Notes under the pieces: model-generated
Told to the model about the DNA's origin: nothing
What the model saw: only the letters and a program-made list of their open reading frames with translations
Database searches by the model: none
Made by a program: the position numbers and the translations under genes
Source of the DNA: Rhizobium lentis
Lineage (GTDB): Bacteria > Pseudomonadota > Alphaproteobacteria > Rhizobiales > Rhizobiaceae
Length of the DNA stretch: 64,000 nucleotides
NCBI RefSeq assembly: GCF_014200175.1
Contig: NZ_JACHBD010000002.1
Span: 124,001-188,000 of the forward strand
Direction: 5' to 3'
Shown: positions 17,173-26,608 of the stretch, one piece after another
Numbering within the stretch: the stretch's first letter is position 1
Layout: each line of letters starts with the position of its first letter

Positions 17173-19452
17173 CTATCGTGCCTCTGCCCGGCGGGCGGAA
17201 AGTGCTGCTACCGCCTGAACTTCGGTCAGCAGCCGCAGCGGGTCGACCGGCTTCACCATGACCCGGTTGGCGCCGTTGAGCAAGACCTGGCGGCGCGATT
17301 CATCGCTCTTGTCGGCGGTCAGCACGATCACCGGCACGGGCGCAAGATCGAGCCGCCGTTCGTGACCGCGCAGCCGTGCCAGCATGTCGATGCCATTGCC
17401 GCCCGGCATCGACAGATCGCTGATGATGATGTCGGGGCGGGTATCGGCCTCGCCGAGGGCGCAATCGAGCAGCGTCTCGAAATCTTCGACATGACGCACC
17501 TTGTGGCCGCCTTTTTCCAGGACGACGCGCACCAGCATGGCGTTGATCGGATCGTCCTCACCGAGCAGGATGCTGAGCCCGCTCGCCGCCACCCTCGCCT
17601 CCGCCACCGAAAGCCCGAAGCCCGGCTGGTTGTCGTTCAGCGCGTCGCGCTTTTCCATGCCGCGCATGCGCCCGCGCAGCACATCGATCAGCGACTGTTC
17701 GCGCAGCGGCCGGATGAGCCAGGCATCGAACAGGTCGAGCGGATGGGCGCTGCGTTCTTCAGGGTTGACGAGCAGAACCTTGCGCAGGCCGAGCGCGGCG
17801 ATTTCGGCGCGGTCGGCAAGGTGAGTGGAAAATTCCGCCGACATGCGGTGGTCGACGATGATATCGGTCGGCCGGCCGCCGCCATTGGCCATGCCGAGCA
17901 GCTTTTCCCGCGCCGTCTCGCCGTCACCGACGAGATGGCAGACCCCGCCGAGCGCGGTGATGGTCTCGGCGATGGCGGTGCGCGCCGCCCCTGCCGGCGC
18001 CAAGAGCACGACGCTGTTGCCGGCAAGCAGCGTGTTTCGCCGGTCGGGCCGTTCGCTGCCGATCTCGACGGGAAAGCGGATGGTGAATTCGCTGCCGAGG
18101 CCCTTTTCGCTGGCAACCGTCAATGCGCCGCCGAATTCGCGCATGATGCGCGCAGAGATTGCAAGGCCGAGCCCGGTGCCGCTGCTCTTGTCGGCGACAG
18201 TGCCGCCCTGCTCGAACTCGCCGAAGACGCGCGCCTGCTCCTCCGCCGTCATGCCGGGACCGCTATCGGCCACGGTGATCAACAGGTTGCCGGCGTCAAG
18301 CGAGACGCGGATGAAGACGCCGCCGACCTGAGTGAACTTCACGGCGTTGCCAATGACGTTGAACAGAACCTGGCGCAGCCGCGCCGGATCGAAGCTCATC
18401 TGCTCCGGCACGTCGGATGACACGGTGGCGCCGATTTCGATACCCTTTTCGTGCGCCCGGTGGGCGAGCATCTCGACGACGCTCTCGAGCAGCTTGCGCA
18501 GGGATTCGGAGCGCGGGTGCAGCTCGAAGCGGCCGACCTCGATGGTGGAGAAATCGAGCAGATCTTCGACGAGCTGCGTCAGCGCGTGGCCGGATTGGCG
18601 GATATTGGTCAGATAATTCTGCTGTTCCTGCGTCAGCCGCGTCTCCGCGAGCAGATGGGTCATGCCGAGGATGCCGGAAAGCGGCGTGCGCACTTCGTGG
18701 CTGACGGTGGCGAGCAGCCTGGATTTGGCGGCGCTGTTATATTCGGCCTTCTGGCGGGCCTCCTCGCGGCTCTGCGCGATCAGCCGCTCTTCGGTGACGT
18801 CGCGGGCAACGCTCTGCAGCAACAGGCGGCCGTTCGCAGGATCGCGGGTGACGACGTCGCGCCAGACGAAAATGCGCTGGCCTTCCGGTGTCGAGATTTC
18901 GACATCGTAGCAATGTGGGATCGGACCGGGACGGAAGGCGAGGCCGATCTCCTCGCAGCTGCGTCCTTCCGGATGCAGCCGTCCGGTCAGACGGCGAAAC
19001 GTATCGTTGGCGGAGATGATGCGCCGGTCCATGGTGCGGCCGACCGTGATGTCGCCGAGCACGTCGTGCACGTCGGCGAACAGCTTTGTGCTGTCGTTGC
19101 GCTCCGGCAGCGATTGGCCGCCTGGCTTGTTTGCCCCCCGCCGGCGGATCGTCAGGACGAGGTAACCGGCAAGCACCGCCAGGCCGAGAACGACAAGCCC
19201 GCCCGGCAGCAGCAACGGATGGCCGGCATGGGCAAGCAGCATGAGGATCGTTGCGGCAAGCAGGCCGGCGCCGCGCAGCCAGTAGAACAGCAGGCGCCGT
19301 GTCGGGTCGGACGCCTGGCGCTGATTGGCTTCCGCATGTGCGCTTGCATGTGGTCGCAGGGAGGGCTGCCCCATCCGCTCCTGACACGGCGTGGTGGCGG
19401 GTCCGCCGAAGGCGGCGGACAATCTTTCCTGCAACTGTCCCAGGTTGTGCAT
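17173..19452 (-). CDS. Hybrid sensor histidine kinase / response regulator with PAS domain
   Basis: Protein of 759 residues. In order: two membrane helices (about 55-75 and 83-103), a PAS-like sensor domain (about 125-222), HisKA with H-box SHEVRTPLSG and phosphorylated H252, an HATPase domain (about 345-462, with NAVKF, DSGPGM and GTGLGLAIS), a degenerate receiver (about 478-600, acidic pair missing although D534 remains), and a complete receiver (about 626-750, DD633-634, D679, and a Lys in MVKPVD). The signal and partner are unknown; no cognate regulator is adjacent. The short gap to lspA suggests separate transcription or a minor operon role. Confidence 0.88.
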   Translation of the reverse strand: MHNLGQLQERLSAAFGGPATTPCQERMGQPSLRPHASAHAEANQRQASDPTRRLLFYWLRGAGLLAATILMLLAHAGHPLLLPGGLVVLGLAVLAGYLVLTIRRRGANKPGGQSLPERNDSTKLFADVHDVLGDITVGRTMDRRIISANDTFRRLTGRLHPEGRSCEEIGLAFRPGPIPHCYDVEISTPEGQRIFVWRDVVTRDPANGRLLLQSVARDVTEERLIAQSREEARQKAEYNSAAKSRLLATVSHEVRTPLSGILGMTHLLAETRLTQEQQNYLTNIRQSGHALTQLVEDLLDFSTIEVGRFELHPRSESLRKLLESVVEMLAHRAHEKGIEIGATVSSDVPEQMSFDPARLRQVLFNVIGNAVKFTQVGGVFIRVSLDAGNLLITVADSGPGMTAEEQARVFGEFEQGGTVADKSSGTGLGLAISARIMREFGGALTVASEKGLGSEFTIRFPVEIGSERPDRRNTLLAGNSVVLLAPAGAARTAIAETITALGGVCHLVGDGETAREKLLGMANGGGRPTDIIVDHRMSAEFSTHLADRAEIAALGLRKVLLVNPEERSAHPLDLFDAWLIRPLREQSLIDVLRGRMRGMEKRDALNDNQPGFGLSVAEARVAASGLSILLGEDDPINAMLVRVVLEKGGHKVRHVEDFETLLDCALGEADTRPDIIISDLSMPGGNGIDMLARLRGHERRLDLAPVPVIVLTADKSDESRRQVLLNGANRVMVKPVDPLRLLTEVQAVAALSARRAEAR

Positions 19453-19507
19453 GCTATCTGGCTAACATGAGGCCCCTTCCGAATGCCTTCAGGAATTCGA
19501 TAAGATT

Positions 19508-20011
19508 TTAGCGGCCGGCCTTTTTCGGCAGCAACAGCTCGTCGAGAATGACGCAAGCCGCGCCGATGGTGATGAAACTGTCGGCGAGATTGAAGACCGC
19601 GAAGGACCAGCTTTCGGTATAAAAGAGGATGTAGTCGATCACATGCCCGTAAGCGAAGCGGTCGACCAGATTGCCGATCGCGCCGGCGATGATCAGCGCG
19701 TAACCTAGATGAGCGAGCCAGCGATCTTTGGCGGTGCGGTACCACAGCCAGATGACGAAGGCGACGATGATGAGCCGCATGCCTACGATGAACCAGCCGT
19801 CCATGCCCGACAGCATCGAAAAGGCAACGCCGAGATTATAGGTGCGGTAGAGCGCCAACATCGGAAGAACCGGCACGGCTTCTTGCAGCGGCAGGTAATG
19901 GTCGACGGCGATCTTGACGATCTGGTCGATGAGAACGGCGGCGACGATGAAGAAGAGGATCGGCGCTGGGCGCGCAAAGAGCGCGGGGCGTGCATGCGTC
20001 TGTTCGGTCAT
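19508..20011 (-). CDS. lspA: Signal peptidase II (prolipoprotein signal peptidase)
   Basis: Inner-membrane aspartic protease of 167 residues with four membrane helices that cleaves lipoprotein signal peptides. The two catalytic aspartates are in the conserved blocks [19 protein letters not shown] and [11 protein letters not shown], and the family motif [11 protein letters not shown] is present. Its ATG (20011) overlaps the stop of the upstream methyltransferase gene as ATGA, so translation is coupled. Confidence 0.95.
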   Translation of the reverse strand: MTEQTHARPALFARPAPILFFIVAAVLIDQIVKIAVDHYLPLQEAVPVLPMLALYRTYNLGVAFSMLSGMDGWFIVGMRLIIVAFVIWLWYRTAKDRWLAHLGYALIIAGAIGNLVDRFAYGHVIDYILFYTESWSFAVFNLADSFITIGAACVILDELLLPKKAGR

Positions 20012-20868
20012 TTGCCCTCGGCAAGTGAGAGGAGATGGCGGCGCACCTCGAAAAGCATGATGGCGGTGGCGACGGCGAGGTTCAAGGAATCGGCGCGGCC
20101 CTGCTGCGGAATGCGGGCAAGCGCGTCGGCCTCTTTGGCGAGTTGCTCGGGGAGGCCGGATTGCTCGTTGCCCATCAAGAGCACGATCGGCTTCTTCCGG
20201 TAGTCGATCGTGCGGTAATCGACCGCGCCGGCAAGATGGGTGGCGACAATGGAAACGCCGGCCGATTTCCGCCAGGCGAGAAATTCCTCCGGCGTTGCGC
20301 GTGCGACCGGCACGGCAAAGACCGAGCCCATGGTGGCGCGCACGGTCTCGAGCGAAAAGGGATCGGTTGCCTCTCCGACCAGAATGACGCCGGAAGCCCC
20401 GGCCGCATCGGCCGTGCGAATGATGGTGCCGAGATTGCCGGGGTCGCGAACGCGGTCGAGCGCCACCCAGGTCTCGCCCTCTTTCGGCCGGATGTCCTTG
20501 AGCGGTTTCCAGCGCTGGTCGAAGATGCCGACGACCATCTGCGGGTTGTCGCGCCGGGTGATCGCGGCAATTACCTTTTCGCTGACTTCGAGCACCAGCC
20601 CGCCCGAGGCGACGGTCTTGGCCGCCATCTGCTCGACCAGCGGCTTGCCCTTGGCGGCCTTGGCATAGACCAGCGTGCGGATCGTCCAGCCGAGTTCGAT
20701 CGCATCGATGACGAGCTTCAGCCCTTCGGCGAGGAAAGTCCCGCTTTCCTCCCGCGACTTCTTGTTCGTCAGCGCCTTGATGTCCTTGATGATCGGATTG
20801 GCAAGCGAGGTGACTTCCTTCACCTGTCCGACCCTACGCGGTCCCTGATCGTGGAAGTCCTTGCTCAT
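20008..20868 (-). CDS. TrmH/SpoU-family RNA 2'-O-methyltransferase
   Basis: SPOUT-superfamily RNA methyltransferase of 286 residues. It has an N-terminal substrate-binding domain ([15 protein letters not shown]-like, seen as [15 protein letters not shown]) and the three SpoU motifs: [34 protein letters not shown] and [18 protein letters not shown]. It probably modifies a ribose in 23S rRNA or tRNA; the target nucleotide cannot be read from sequence. It overlaps both neighbours by four bases (ATGA at 20865-20868 and 20008-20011), the middle gene of a coupled three-gene set. Confidence 0.88.
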   Translation of the reverse strand: MSKDFHDQGPRRVGQVKEVTSLANPIIKDIKALTNKKSREESGTFLAEGLKLVIDAIELGWTIRTLVYAKAAKGKPLVEQMAAKTVASGGLVLEVSEKVIAAITRRDNPQMVVGIFDQRWKPLKDIRPKEGETWVALDRVRDPGNLGTIIRTADAAGASGVILVGEATDPFSLETVRATMGSVFAVPVARATPEEFLAWRKSAGVSIVATHLAGAVDYRTIDYRKKPIVLLMGNEQSGLPEQLAKEADALARIPQQGRADSLNLAVATAIMLFEVRRHLLSLAEGK

Positions 20869-21962
20869 TTCGGCACCCAGCGGGAAAAGAGGGAGGTGGA
20901 AAGGGCGCGGCCCGGCGTCTTGCCGTCGAGGCCGGCTTCGCGGATGACCAGCTCGCCGGATTCGACCACGCCGCCGGCGCCCCGCATGGTCTCGCGCATC
21001 AGCTCGTGGATCGAATAGAAGCTGGCGCGGATCGAATAGGCGGTCAGCACCAGGCCGACGGCCTGCGGCGACAGGATCTCGCGGCAGACATCGAGCATCA
21101 ACGGCAGATGCTCGAAAAGATGCCAGACTTCGCCATTGGGGCCGCGGCCAAATTTCGGCGGATCGGTGAGGATGATGTCGTACTGGCTGCCGCGGCGTTC
21201 CTCGCGCAGGATGAATTTCATCGCGTCTTCGCAGATCCAGCGGATCGGCAGCTTCTCCATGCGCCCGAGCGCCTGGTTTTCGCGCGCCCAGCCGATCGCC
21301 TTCTTCGACGCGTCGACATGGGTCACCTCGGCGCCGGCTGCTGCGGCGACCAGCGAGGCGACGCCGGTATAGCCGAAGAGGTTCAAGACTTTCAGCGGCC
21401 GGCCGGCCCTTTCGACGTGATCCTTCATCCAGCTCCAGTGGACGATCTGCTCGGGGAAGACGCCGACATGGCGGAACGAGGTGAAGCGGCCGAGGAAATC
21501 GACGCCGAGCAGATTGAGCGGCCAGGTCTCGCCGAGTGCGGCCTTCGGGAAGCGCCAGCGGCCGGTGCCTTCTTCATCGGTATCGCCCGTAAAGACGGCA
21601 TCGACCTTTTCCCAGACATGAGAGGGCAGCGAGGGCTGCCACAGCGCTTGGGCCTCCGGCCGGATGATGCGATAGGGGCCGTATTGCTCGAGCTTTTGGC
21701 CGTCGCCGCTGTCGATCAGGTGGAAGTCGCCGGCGCCGAGTGAGTCGAGAATGACAGGCACGCGCTCGGCCGGACGTTCGCCGCTGCGCGCCGTCAACAA
21801 CCGCTCGACGGCTGCAGGCGCAGCAGCCTCGCGTACCGTCTCGCGGGCAGCCGCAGGCCGCGCGACCGGCTTCGGCGGCCGGCTTGCCCGATTGTCCCTG
21901 CGGCTTTCACCGGAAGGACCTGATGTCTTCTTCTGGCCCGCCTTGCGTTCTTTCTGTTTCAA
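20865..21962 (-). CDS. Class I SAM-dependent methyltransferase, RlmI/YccW-like
   Basis: Rossmann-fold methyltransferase of 365 residues. The first ~65 residues are low-complexity, Arg/Ala-rich and probably disordered. The catalytic part has the SAM-binding motif LNLFGYTGVASLVAAAAGA, an acidic strand end VTHVDASKKA and the NPPY-like motif DIILTDPPKFGRG, which indicates base methylation of RNA. It is the first gene of the coupled set ending with lspA. The target (probably 23S rRNA cytosine or guanine) is inferred from family only. Confidence 0.82.
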   Translation of the reverse strand: MKQKERKAGQKKTSGPSGESRRDNRASRPPKPVARPAAARETVREAAAPAAVERLLTARSGERPAERVPVILDSLGAGDFHLIDSGDGQKLEQYGPYRIIRPEAQALWQPSLPSHVWEKVDAVFTGDTDEEGTGRWRFPKAALGETWPLNLLGVDFLGRFTSFRHVGVFPEQIVHWSWMKDHVERAGRPLKVLNLFGYTGVASLVAAAAGAEVTHVDASKKAIGWARENQALGRMEKLPIRWICEDAMKFILREERRGSQYDIILTDPPKFGRGPNGEVWHLFEHLPLMLDVCREILSPQAVGLVLTAYSIRASFYSIHELMRETMRGAGGVVESGELVIREAGLDGKTPGRALSTSLFSRWVPK

Positions 21963-22286
21963 CGTGCTCTTCCGCGTCTGTCGGGGTGTCTCTACGGGGC
22001 TGCGCGCTCTGCCGCACCCTTTGAATTATGCAGTAGCCTAGAAAACCGTGCCGGATCAACTGCGCGCCGGCGCGGGCATCGATTTCAAGCTGTCTGAGGC
22101 GCGCGTAGTCAAATTATAGCTTTGACTGGACGTGCATGCGCGGAAGGGCAGTGTCAGGATGGGGGACGTTGGAGAATGCAGGGTCAATTTCCCGCTGCGG
22201 CGCCAGCCCGCAGATAAACATTCCTCGCCTTGGCAAAAGGCCCTCGCGCTGGGATAAGGTGAGCGAATCGCAAATGGGGCTGTCGA
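21963..22286. other. Intergenic region, 324 bp, no feature recognised
   Basis: Divergent intergenic stretch between the RlmI-like methyltransferase (minus) and the CoxG-like gene (plus), so it must hold promoters for both. I see no clear -35/-10 pair, no tRNA, no long repeat, and no convincing reading frame with a ribosome binding site. Confidence 0.6.
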
Positions 22287-22742
22287 ATGGATTTCACCGG
22301 CGAAGAACGCATCGCCGCGCCGCGGGACGTCGTCTGGGCGGCGCTCAACGATCCCGAGATCATGCGCGGCTGCATTCCGGGCTGCCAGAATATCGAGCGG
22401 CTGTCGCCGGAAAACTTCGAGGCGACGATCAAGGTCAAGTTCAGCCTGCTGTCCGCCACTCTCCATGGGCTGCTGACGCTTTCCAATGTGGATGCGCCGA
22501 GAAGTTATACGCTGTCGGCCGAAGGCAAGGGTGGTCTTGCCGGCTTCGCCAGGGGAAGCGCCGATGTCGTGCTCGAAGACAGGGGCGTGGAGACGATCCT
22601 GCACTATCGGGGGAGGGCTGAACTCGGCGGCAAGCTCGCCCAACTCGGCGCGCGCCTGCTCGATTCGACCTCGCAAAGGCTCGCCGAAGGCTTCTTCTCC
22701 GATTTCAATGCCGCCGTCGTTGCAAAAATGGTGGCAGATTGA
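22287..22742 (+). CDS. CoxG-like SRPBCC-fold protein
   Basis: Protein of 151 residues of the CoxG (carbon monoxide dehydrogenase subunit G) group in the START/SRPBCC fold. The N-terminal block MDFTGEERIAAPRDVVWAAL and the DPEIMRGCIPGCQNIE segment are characteristic. CoxG is associated with membrane recruitment of CO dehydrogenase, but no cox structural genes occur in this window, so this copy is free-standing and its partner is unknown. The ribosome site is weak (GGGG). Confidence 0.82.
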   Translation: MDFTGEERIAAPRDVVWAALNDPEIMRGCIPGCQNIERLSPENFEATIKVKFSLLSATLHGLLTLSNVDAPRSYTLSAEGKGGLAGFARGSADVVLEDRGVETILHYRGRAELGGKLAQLGARLLDSTSQRLAEGFFSDFNAAVVAKMVAD

Positions 22743-22794
22743 GTGCCGTCGCTGTGGACTTGGCGCGGGCAGGCGCTTGGTTTAAGGGCTGATC

Positions 22795-23229
22795 ATGACG
22801 TGGACAATCAGGCCGCCTCGGGCGGAAGACCAGGACATGCTTGCGGATATCTATCTGTCCGTTCGGCGCCAGACATTCGTTTGGGTCGATCCAGGCAGAT
22901 TCCATCGCGAGGATTTTGCCGCCCATACCAGTGGCGAGACGATCCTCGTCTGCGAGCATGCCGATGGCAGACTTGCCGGCTTCCTGTCGCTCTGGGCGGA
23001 GGACGATTTTATCCACATGCTTTACATAAGAGCGGAATTCCAGGGTCTCGGCGCCGGCAAGGCGCTGTTGCAGGCGCTGCCGGAATGGCCGCAACATAAA
23101 TACCGGCTGAAATGCCTGGTGAACAACCGGCGGGCGAAGGCCTTCTACCTCTCCCACGGCTTCCAGGTGACGGGCAACGGCGCGTCGCCGGAGGGGGATT
23201 ATGAGGAGCTGAGCTTCTTGCCGGTTTGA
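22795..23229 (+). CDS. GNAT-family N-acetyltransferase
   Basis: Protein of 144 residues with the GNAT fold: N-terminal TIRPPRAEDQDMLADIY, the acetyl-CoA pyrophosphate loop FQGLGAGKALLQALP, and the C-terminal VNNRRAKAFYLSHGFQVTG block. The substrate is unknown. It follows the CoxG-like gene by 52 bp on the same strand, so co-transcription is possible but not required. Confidence 0.85.
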   Translation: MTWTIRPPRAEDQDMLADIYLSVRRQTFVWVDPGRFHREDFAAHTSGETILVCEHADGRLAGFLSLWAEDDFIHMLYIRAEFQGLGAGKALLQALPEWPQHKYRLKCLVNNRRAKAFYLSHGFQVTGNGASPEGDYEELSFLPV

Positions 23230-23253
23230 CCGGCTGCCGAAATATGCGGCTGA

Positions 23254-23586
23254 CTACCGCGACGGCAGCTGGCCGGCGATATCTTCGGCGCGCGTCCTGT
23301 GGCGGTCGGCCTCGCCCTGCCAGCGGATGGCTTCCTTGGCCTCGGTGCGGGCGCGCTTGCGGTGTTTGCCCTGGCTGAACCAGGTGGCGGCCGAGCCGAT
23401 CAGCATGCCTGAAATCACCGCGATGAACAGGAAAACGAAGAAGGGCGCGGAGACCGCAAGCACCTGATCGTCAGGCCGGAACGGATTGAAGGCGAGCGTG
23501 ACGCTCTGCCGGTTGGCAACGCAGAAGACGATGAGAATGACGCCGAGCGGCAGCAGAATCAAGAGGTTGACGATCTTCTTGGCCAT
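23254..23586 (-). CDS. LapA-domain (DUF1049) inner-membrane protein
   Basis: Small membrane protein of 110 residues with two hydrophobic helices (about 5-24 and 45-68) and a basic, probably coiled C-terminal tail (KHRKRARTEAKEAIRWQ). The pattern CVANRQSVTLAFNPF between the helices is that of the LapA / DUF1049 family, linked in E. coli to LPS assembly control. The start is ATG 23586 with GGAGACC upstream. It lies downstream of ihfB on the same strand, separated by a long hairpin. Confidence 0.78.
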   Translation of the reverse strand: MAKKIVNLLILLPLGVILIVFCVANRQSVTLAFNPFRPDDQVLAVSAPFFVFLFIAVISGMLIGSAATWFSQGKHRKRARTEAKEAIRWQGEADRHRTRAEDIAGQLPSR

Positions 23587-23641
23587 TGGGGTCTCCACGC
23601 GTCGGACGGCGCCGCTCTCTTCGAATGGCGCATTGAATCTA

Positions 23642-23683
23642 CGCATCGGCCCGAAAATCGATTCCGATTTTCGGGCCGATGCG
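23642..23683. repeat. Perfect 19-bp palindrome with 4-nt loop
   Basis: Arms 23642-23660 (CGCATCGGCCCGAAAATCG) and 23665-23683 are exact reverse complements around the loop ATTC. It lies between ihfB and the LapA-like gene. It could be a dispersed palindromic element of the type known in rhizobial genomes (RIME-like), or act as an mRNA-stabilising or attenuating hairpin. No second copy was seen in this window. Confidence 0.7.
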
Positions 23684-23747
23684 CTAGCAGAATAGGAAAA
23701 CGGAGTTCAAGTTCAAGTGCGGTTTCGCCGCAGGCCGGTTGCGCCGC

Positions 23748-24047
23748 TCAATCCTCTTCGTCGGCCTGGCCGGGATTGAGCCGCTCGCGCAGTTCCTTGC
23801 CGGTCTTGAAGAAGGGAACCCACTTCTCCTCGACGAAGACGGTATCGCCGGTGCGCGGATTGCGGCCGGAGCGGGAAGGGCGGTTCTTGACCGAAAACGC
23901 GCCGAAGCCGCGCAATTCGACGCGGTTGCCCGCAGCCAGTGCATCGGTGATCTCGTCGAGAACCGCGTTGACGATATTTTCGACGTCGCGATGATAGAGA
24001 TGCGGGTTGCGTGCCGCAACAATCTGCACCAGTTCGGACTTGATCAC
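23748..24047 (-). CDS. ihfB: Integration host factor subunit beta
   Basis: HU/IHF-family DNA-bending protein of 99 residues, the beta partner of IhfA. The flanking-sequence contact region [21 protein letters not shown] is nearly canonical, and the N-terminus [18 protein letters not shown] and C-terminal [12 protein letters not shown] match IhfB rather than HU. IHF assists sigma-54 promoters and recombination. It lies 29 bp after sppA on the same strand. Confidence 0.93.
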   Translation of the reverse strand: MIKSELVQIVAARNPHLYHRDVENIVNAVLDEITDALAAGNRVELRGFGAFSVKNRPSRSGRNPRTGDTVFVEEKWVPFFKTGKELRERLNPGQADEED

Positions 24048-24076
24048 AGTCGCCCCCTTAAATTATTGATTTCTTA

Positions 24077-25027
24077 TCAATCGTGGCCAACCTGCCAAAC
24101 TGAAAGCAGCCCGTCAAGAAGCAACTTTGGGGGCAGGATTCCATTAATATCCTGGCCTTTGACGAGATCCTCATAACCGAGGATCGTAATCAGCCGCGAA
24201 ACAGCCCCAGCGAGCAGAAACGGCGTGTTGCTCTTCTTGTCCCAGTCCACCAGCGGCAGATCGGCGTCGACCCCGCGCGATTTAAGATAGGCACGGATTT
24301 CGGGATCGCCGCCGATCGTATCGACGAGTTTCGCCTCGAGCGCCTGCCGTCCGGTATAGATCGTGCCGTCGGCGAGCTTCAGCACCTCTTCACGCGGAAG
24401 CTTGCGCCGGTCGGCCACGAGGTCAACGAACCAGTTGTAGCTGTCGAGCACCATATTGCGGATCATCGCCTTGGCCTCCTCGCTCGCCTCGTGGAAGGGC
24501 GAGGGCTCGGCCTTCAGCGGCGAGGATTTGATCTCCTGCAGCGACACGCCGATCTTGTCGAGCAACGGCTGGATCTGCGGATACTGAAAGATGACGCCGA
24601 TCGAGCCGGTAATCGAGCTGTCGCCGGCAATGATCGTATCGCCGGCAGTGGCAATCATGTAGCCGGCCGAAGCGGCCAGCGTGCGCACGTCCGAGACGAC
24701 GGGCTTCTTGGCCGAAATGGCACGGATCGCCTTGAAGATTTTTTCGCCGCCATAGGTCGTGCCGCCGGGCGAGGAGATCGAAATCACCGCTGCCTTCACC
24801 TGATCGCTGGTCTCGACCTTCTTCAGCCGCTCCAGTAGCTCGTCGTCGTCGACGATCAGCCCGGATATCGTCACATGAGCGATATGCGGGCGTTGGGTTC
24901 CGGCACCGCCGAAGGCGAAGCCATAGAAGGCCAGACCAAGCGCCACCACGAGGGCCACTGAGACGATGCGCCAGAAGCCGAGCTTGCGGCGCAGCCGCCG
25001 GCGATCGGCGATGATCGAACTGTCCAT
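24077..25027 (-). CDS. sppA: Signal peptide peptidase SppA (36K type)
   Basis: Membrane-anchored serine protease of 316 residues that degrades cleaved signal peptides in the inner membrane. It has one N-terminal membrane helix (about 20-40). The Ser/Lys dyad is visible: S120 in TLAASAGYMIA and K172 in IKSSPLKAEPSPF, with the GSIGVI block between. The start is ATG 25027 with GGAGG upstream; an ATG 11 codons earlier lacks a ribosome site. It is the short, single-domain form. Confidence 0.93.
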   Translation of the reverse strand: MDSSIIADRRRLRRKLGFWRIVSVALVVALGLAFYGFAFGGAGTQRPHIAHVTISGLIVDDDELLERLKKVETSDQVKAAVISISSPGGTTYGGEKIFKAIRAISAKKPVVSDVRTLAASAGYMIATAGDTIIAGDSSITGSIGVIFQYPQIQPLLDKIGVSLQEIKSSPLKAEPSPFHEASEEAKAMIRNMVLDSYNWFVDLVADRRKLPREEVLKLADGTIYTGRQALEAKLVDTIGGDPEIRAYLKSRGVDADLPLVDWDKKSNTPFLLAGAVSRLITILGYEDLVKGQDINGILPPKLLLDGLLSVWQVGHD

Positions 25028-25251
25028 GAGATACCTCCAGCGCTGGCCCGGCGTCGGCATGGCGCCGATCGATCCGGTGAATTAGGTGGCAGCGGCGCGT
25101 ACGAATGCCACTTTTTGATGTTTTTCCGTTTTGTTGCTTGTTGCAGAAAAAATTCCATATTGGCAAGCCAATGTAATAATGCGAAACGAACTGTGATTGG
25201 CGGCCGGCTTTGTTATAAGGCGCGGCAATCACCGCAGATGGAACGAGACCT

Positions 25252-25917
25252 ATGCTCGATACCCTGAAGAACAACGGAAATGCCGCTTATGCGGGCTCCG
25301 GCAGGAGCGCCTATGGCGATGCGTTGTTCCATTCCGCCCGCGTGCGGCGGCTGAAGATTCTGCTGCCTGTGGCCGCCCTCATCGTCGCCGCTGGCCTCGC
25401 GGCGGTGGCGCTTGTCAGCATCTACCTGCCCGAAAACGTCAAGTTCGAAGGTGCCAAGATCGAGAACGGCAAGGTCGTGATGGAGAAGCCGGCGATCGCG
25501 GGCCGCAATTCCGACGGCATCAACTATTCGATGCTCGCCGAACGGGCATTGCAGGATATCCGCAATCCCGATCTCATCACGCTGGAGACCATCAAGGCGG
25601 CCGTGCCGATGAATGACGGCCTGATCGCCCGCGTCGTGGCCTCGACCGCCGATTACAACCGCGCCACCGACAATCTGCATATGACGGCCCCCTTCACCCT
25701 GGTGCTGAGCAGCGGCCTCAATGCGCAATTCCAGTCCGCCCGGCTCGACATCAAGGGCGGCAACATGCGCAGCGACGACCCCGTCACCATCACCAAGGAC
25801 AATGCTTCCATTGTTGCGAAGACGCTTGAGATAACAGATAAGGGGCGGGTGATCACATTCGAGGGGAATGTTCGCATGAATGTCGATCCATCCACCATCC
25901 ATAAACAGGGCACCTAA
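25252..25917 (+). CDS. lptC: LPS export protein LptC
   Basis: Bitopic inner-membrane component of the LPS transport bridge, 221 residues: a short cytoplasmic N-terminus, a membrane helix (about 35-58) and a periplasmic beta-jellyroll domain (YRP..LPENVKFEGAKIENGKVVMEKP onward, ending in GRVITFEGNVRM). It accepts LPS extracted by LptB2FG and hands it to LptA. It is the first gene of lptC-lptA-lptB, with 15 bp to lptA. Confidence 0.88.
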   Translation: MLDTLKNNGNAAYAGSGRSAYGDALFHSARVRRLKILLPVAALIVAAGLAAVALVSIYLPENVKFEGAKIENGKVVMEKPAIAGRNSDGINYSMLAERALQDIRNPDLITLETIKAAVPMNDGLIARVVASTADYNRATDNLHMTAPFTLVLSSGLNAQFQSARLDIKGGNMRSDDPVTITKDNASIVAKTLEITDKGRVITFEGNVRMNVDPSTIHKQGT

Positions 25918-25932
25918 CCAGCCGGGTCATCC

Positions 25933-26568
25933 ATGACAAAAGATTGTCGCATTTCAGCTTGCAAGACGGGCGTAGCATTCATTGCCGGCGCGTTTGCCCT
26001 TATCCTGACGGCCTCGGGCGCCGGCGCGCAGCAGGCGACGGCGATGTCGGGGATGAAACTTTCCAACGACCAGCCGATCCAGATCGAAAGCGACAAGCTC
26101 GAGATCCATGACCAGGAGCACACCGCCCTCTTCACCGGCAATGTCAAGGTCGTCCAGGGAACGACGACGATGCAGTCTGGCAAGATGACCGTCTATTATA
26201 AGGATAAGGCGGCAAAGCCGGGCGCCGATGGGGCTCAGCCCGCCGCCCAGCCGGAAAAGTCTGCCTCGCTCGCATCGGGGAGTGCCGACATCGACAAGAT
26301 CCTGGTGACCGACAAGGTCCTGCTAACCTCGGGCACGCAGACGGCGACCGCCGATGACGGCAATTTCGACATGGCCTCGCAGACATTCATCCTGACGGCG
26401 GATCAGGGCAATAAGGTTATTCTGTCGGATGGGCCGAACGTCTTTACCGGGTGCAAACTGACCGTTCACATGCAATCCGGCCAGGCGGAGCTTGAAAGCT
26501 GCGGCGGGCGTGTCCAGATTCAGCTCGATCCGAAATCGCAGCCGAATGCGCAGCAGAAGCAGAACTGA
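25933..26568 (+). CDS. lptA: Periplasmic LPS transport protein LptA
   Basis: Periplasmic OstA-fold protein of 211 residues with a signal peptide (hydrophobic core about 12-28, cleavage likely after GAGAQ). The repeated short beta strands IQIESDKLEIHDQEHTALF, GNVKVVQGTTTMQSGKM and the later TSGTQTATADDGNFDM block are those of LptA. It bridges LptC and LptD. An Ala/Pro-rich insert of about 25 residues (near 92-115) interrupts the beta-jellyroll. Between lptC and lptB. Confidence 0.9.
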   Translation: MTKDCRISACKTGVAFIAGAFALILTASGAGAQQATAMSGMKLSNDQPIQIESDKLEIHDQEHTALFTGNVKVVQGTTTMQSGKMTVYYKDKAAKPGADGAQPAAQPEKSASLASGSADIDKILVTDKVLLTSGTQTATADDGNFDMASQTFILTADQGNKVILSDGPNVFTGCKLTVHMQSGQAELESCGGRVQIQLDPKSQPNAQQKQN

Positions 26569-26608
26569 GAAGCCGGCCTCCCACGTGAAATTATCATCGC
26601 TATCCACC

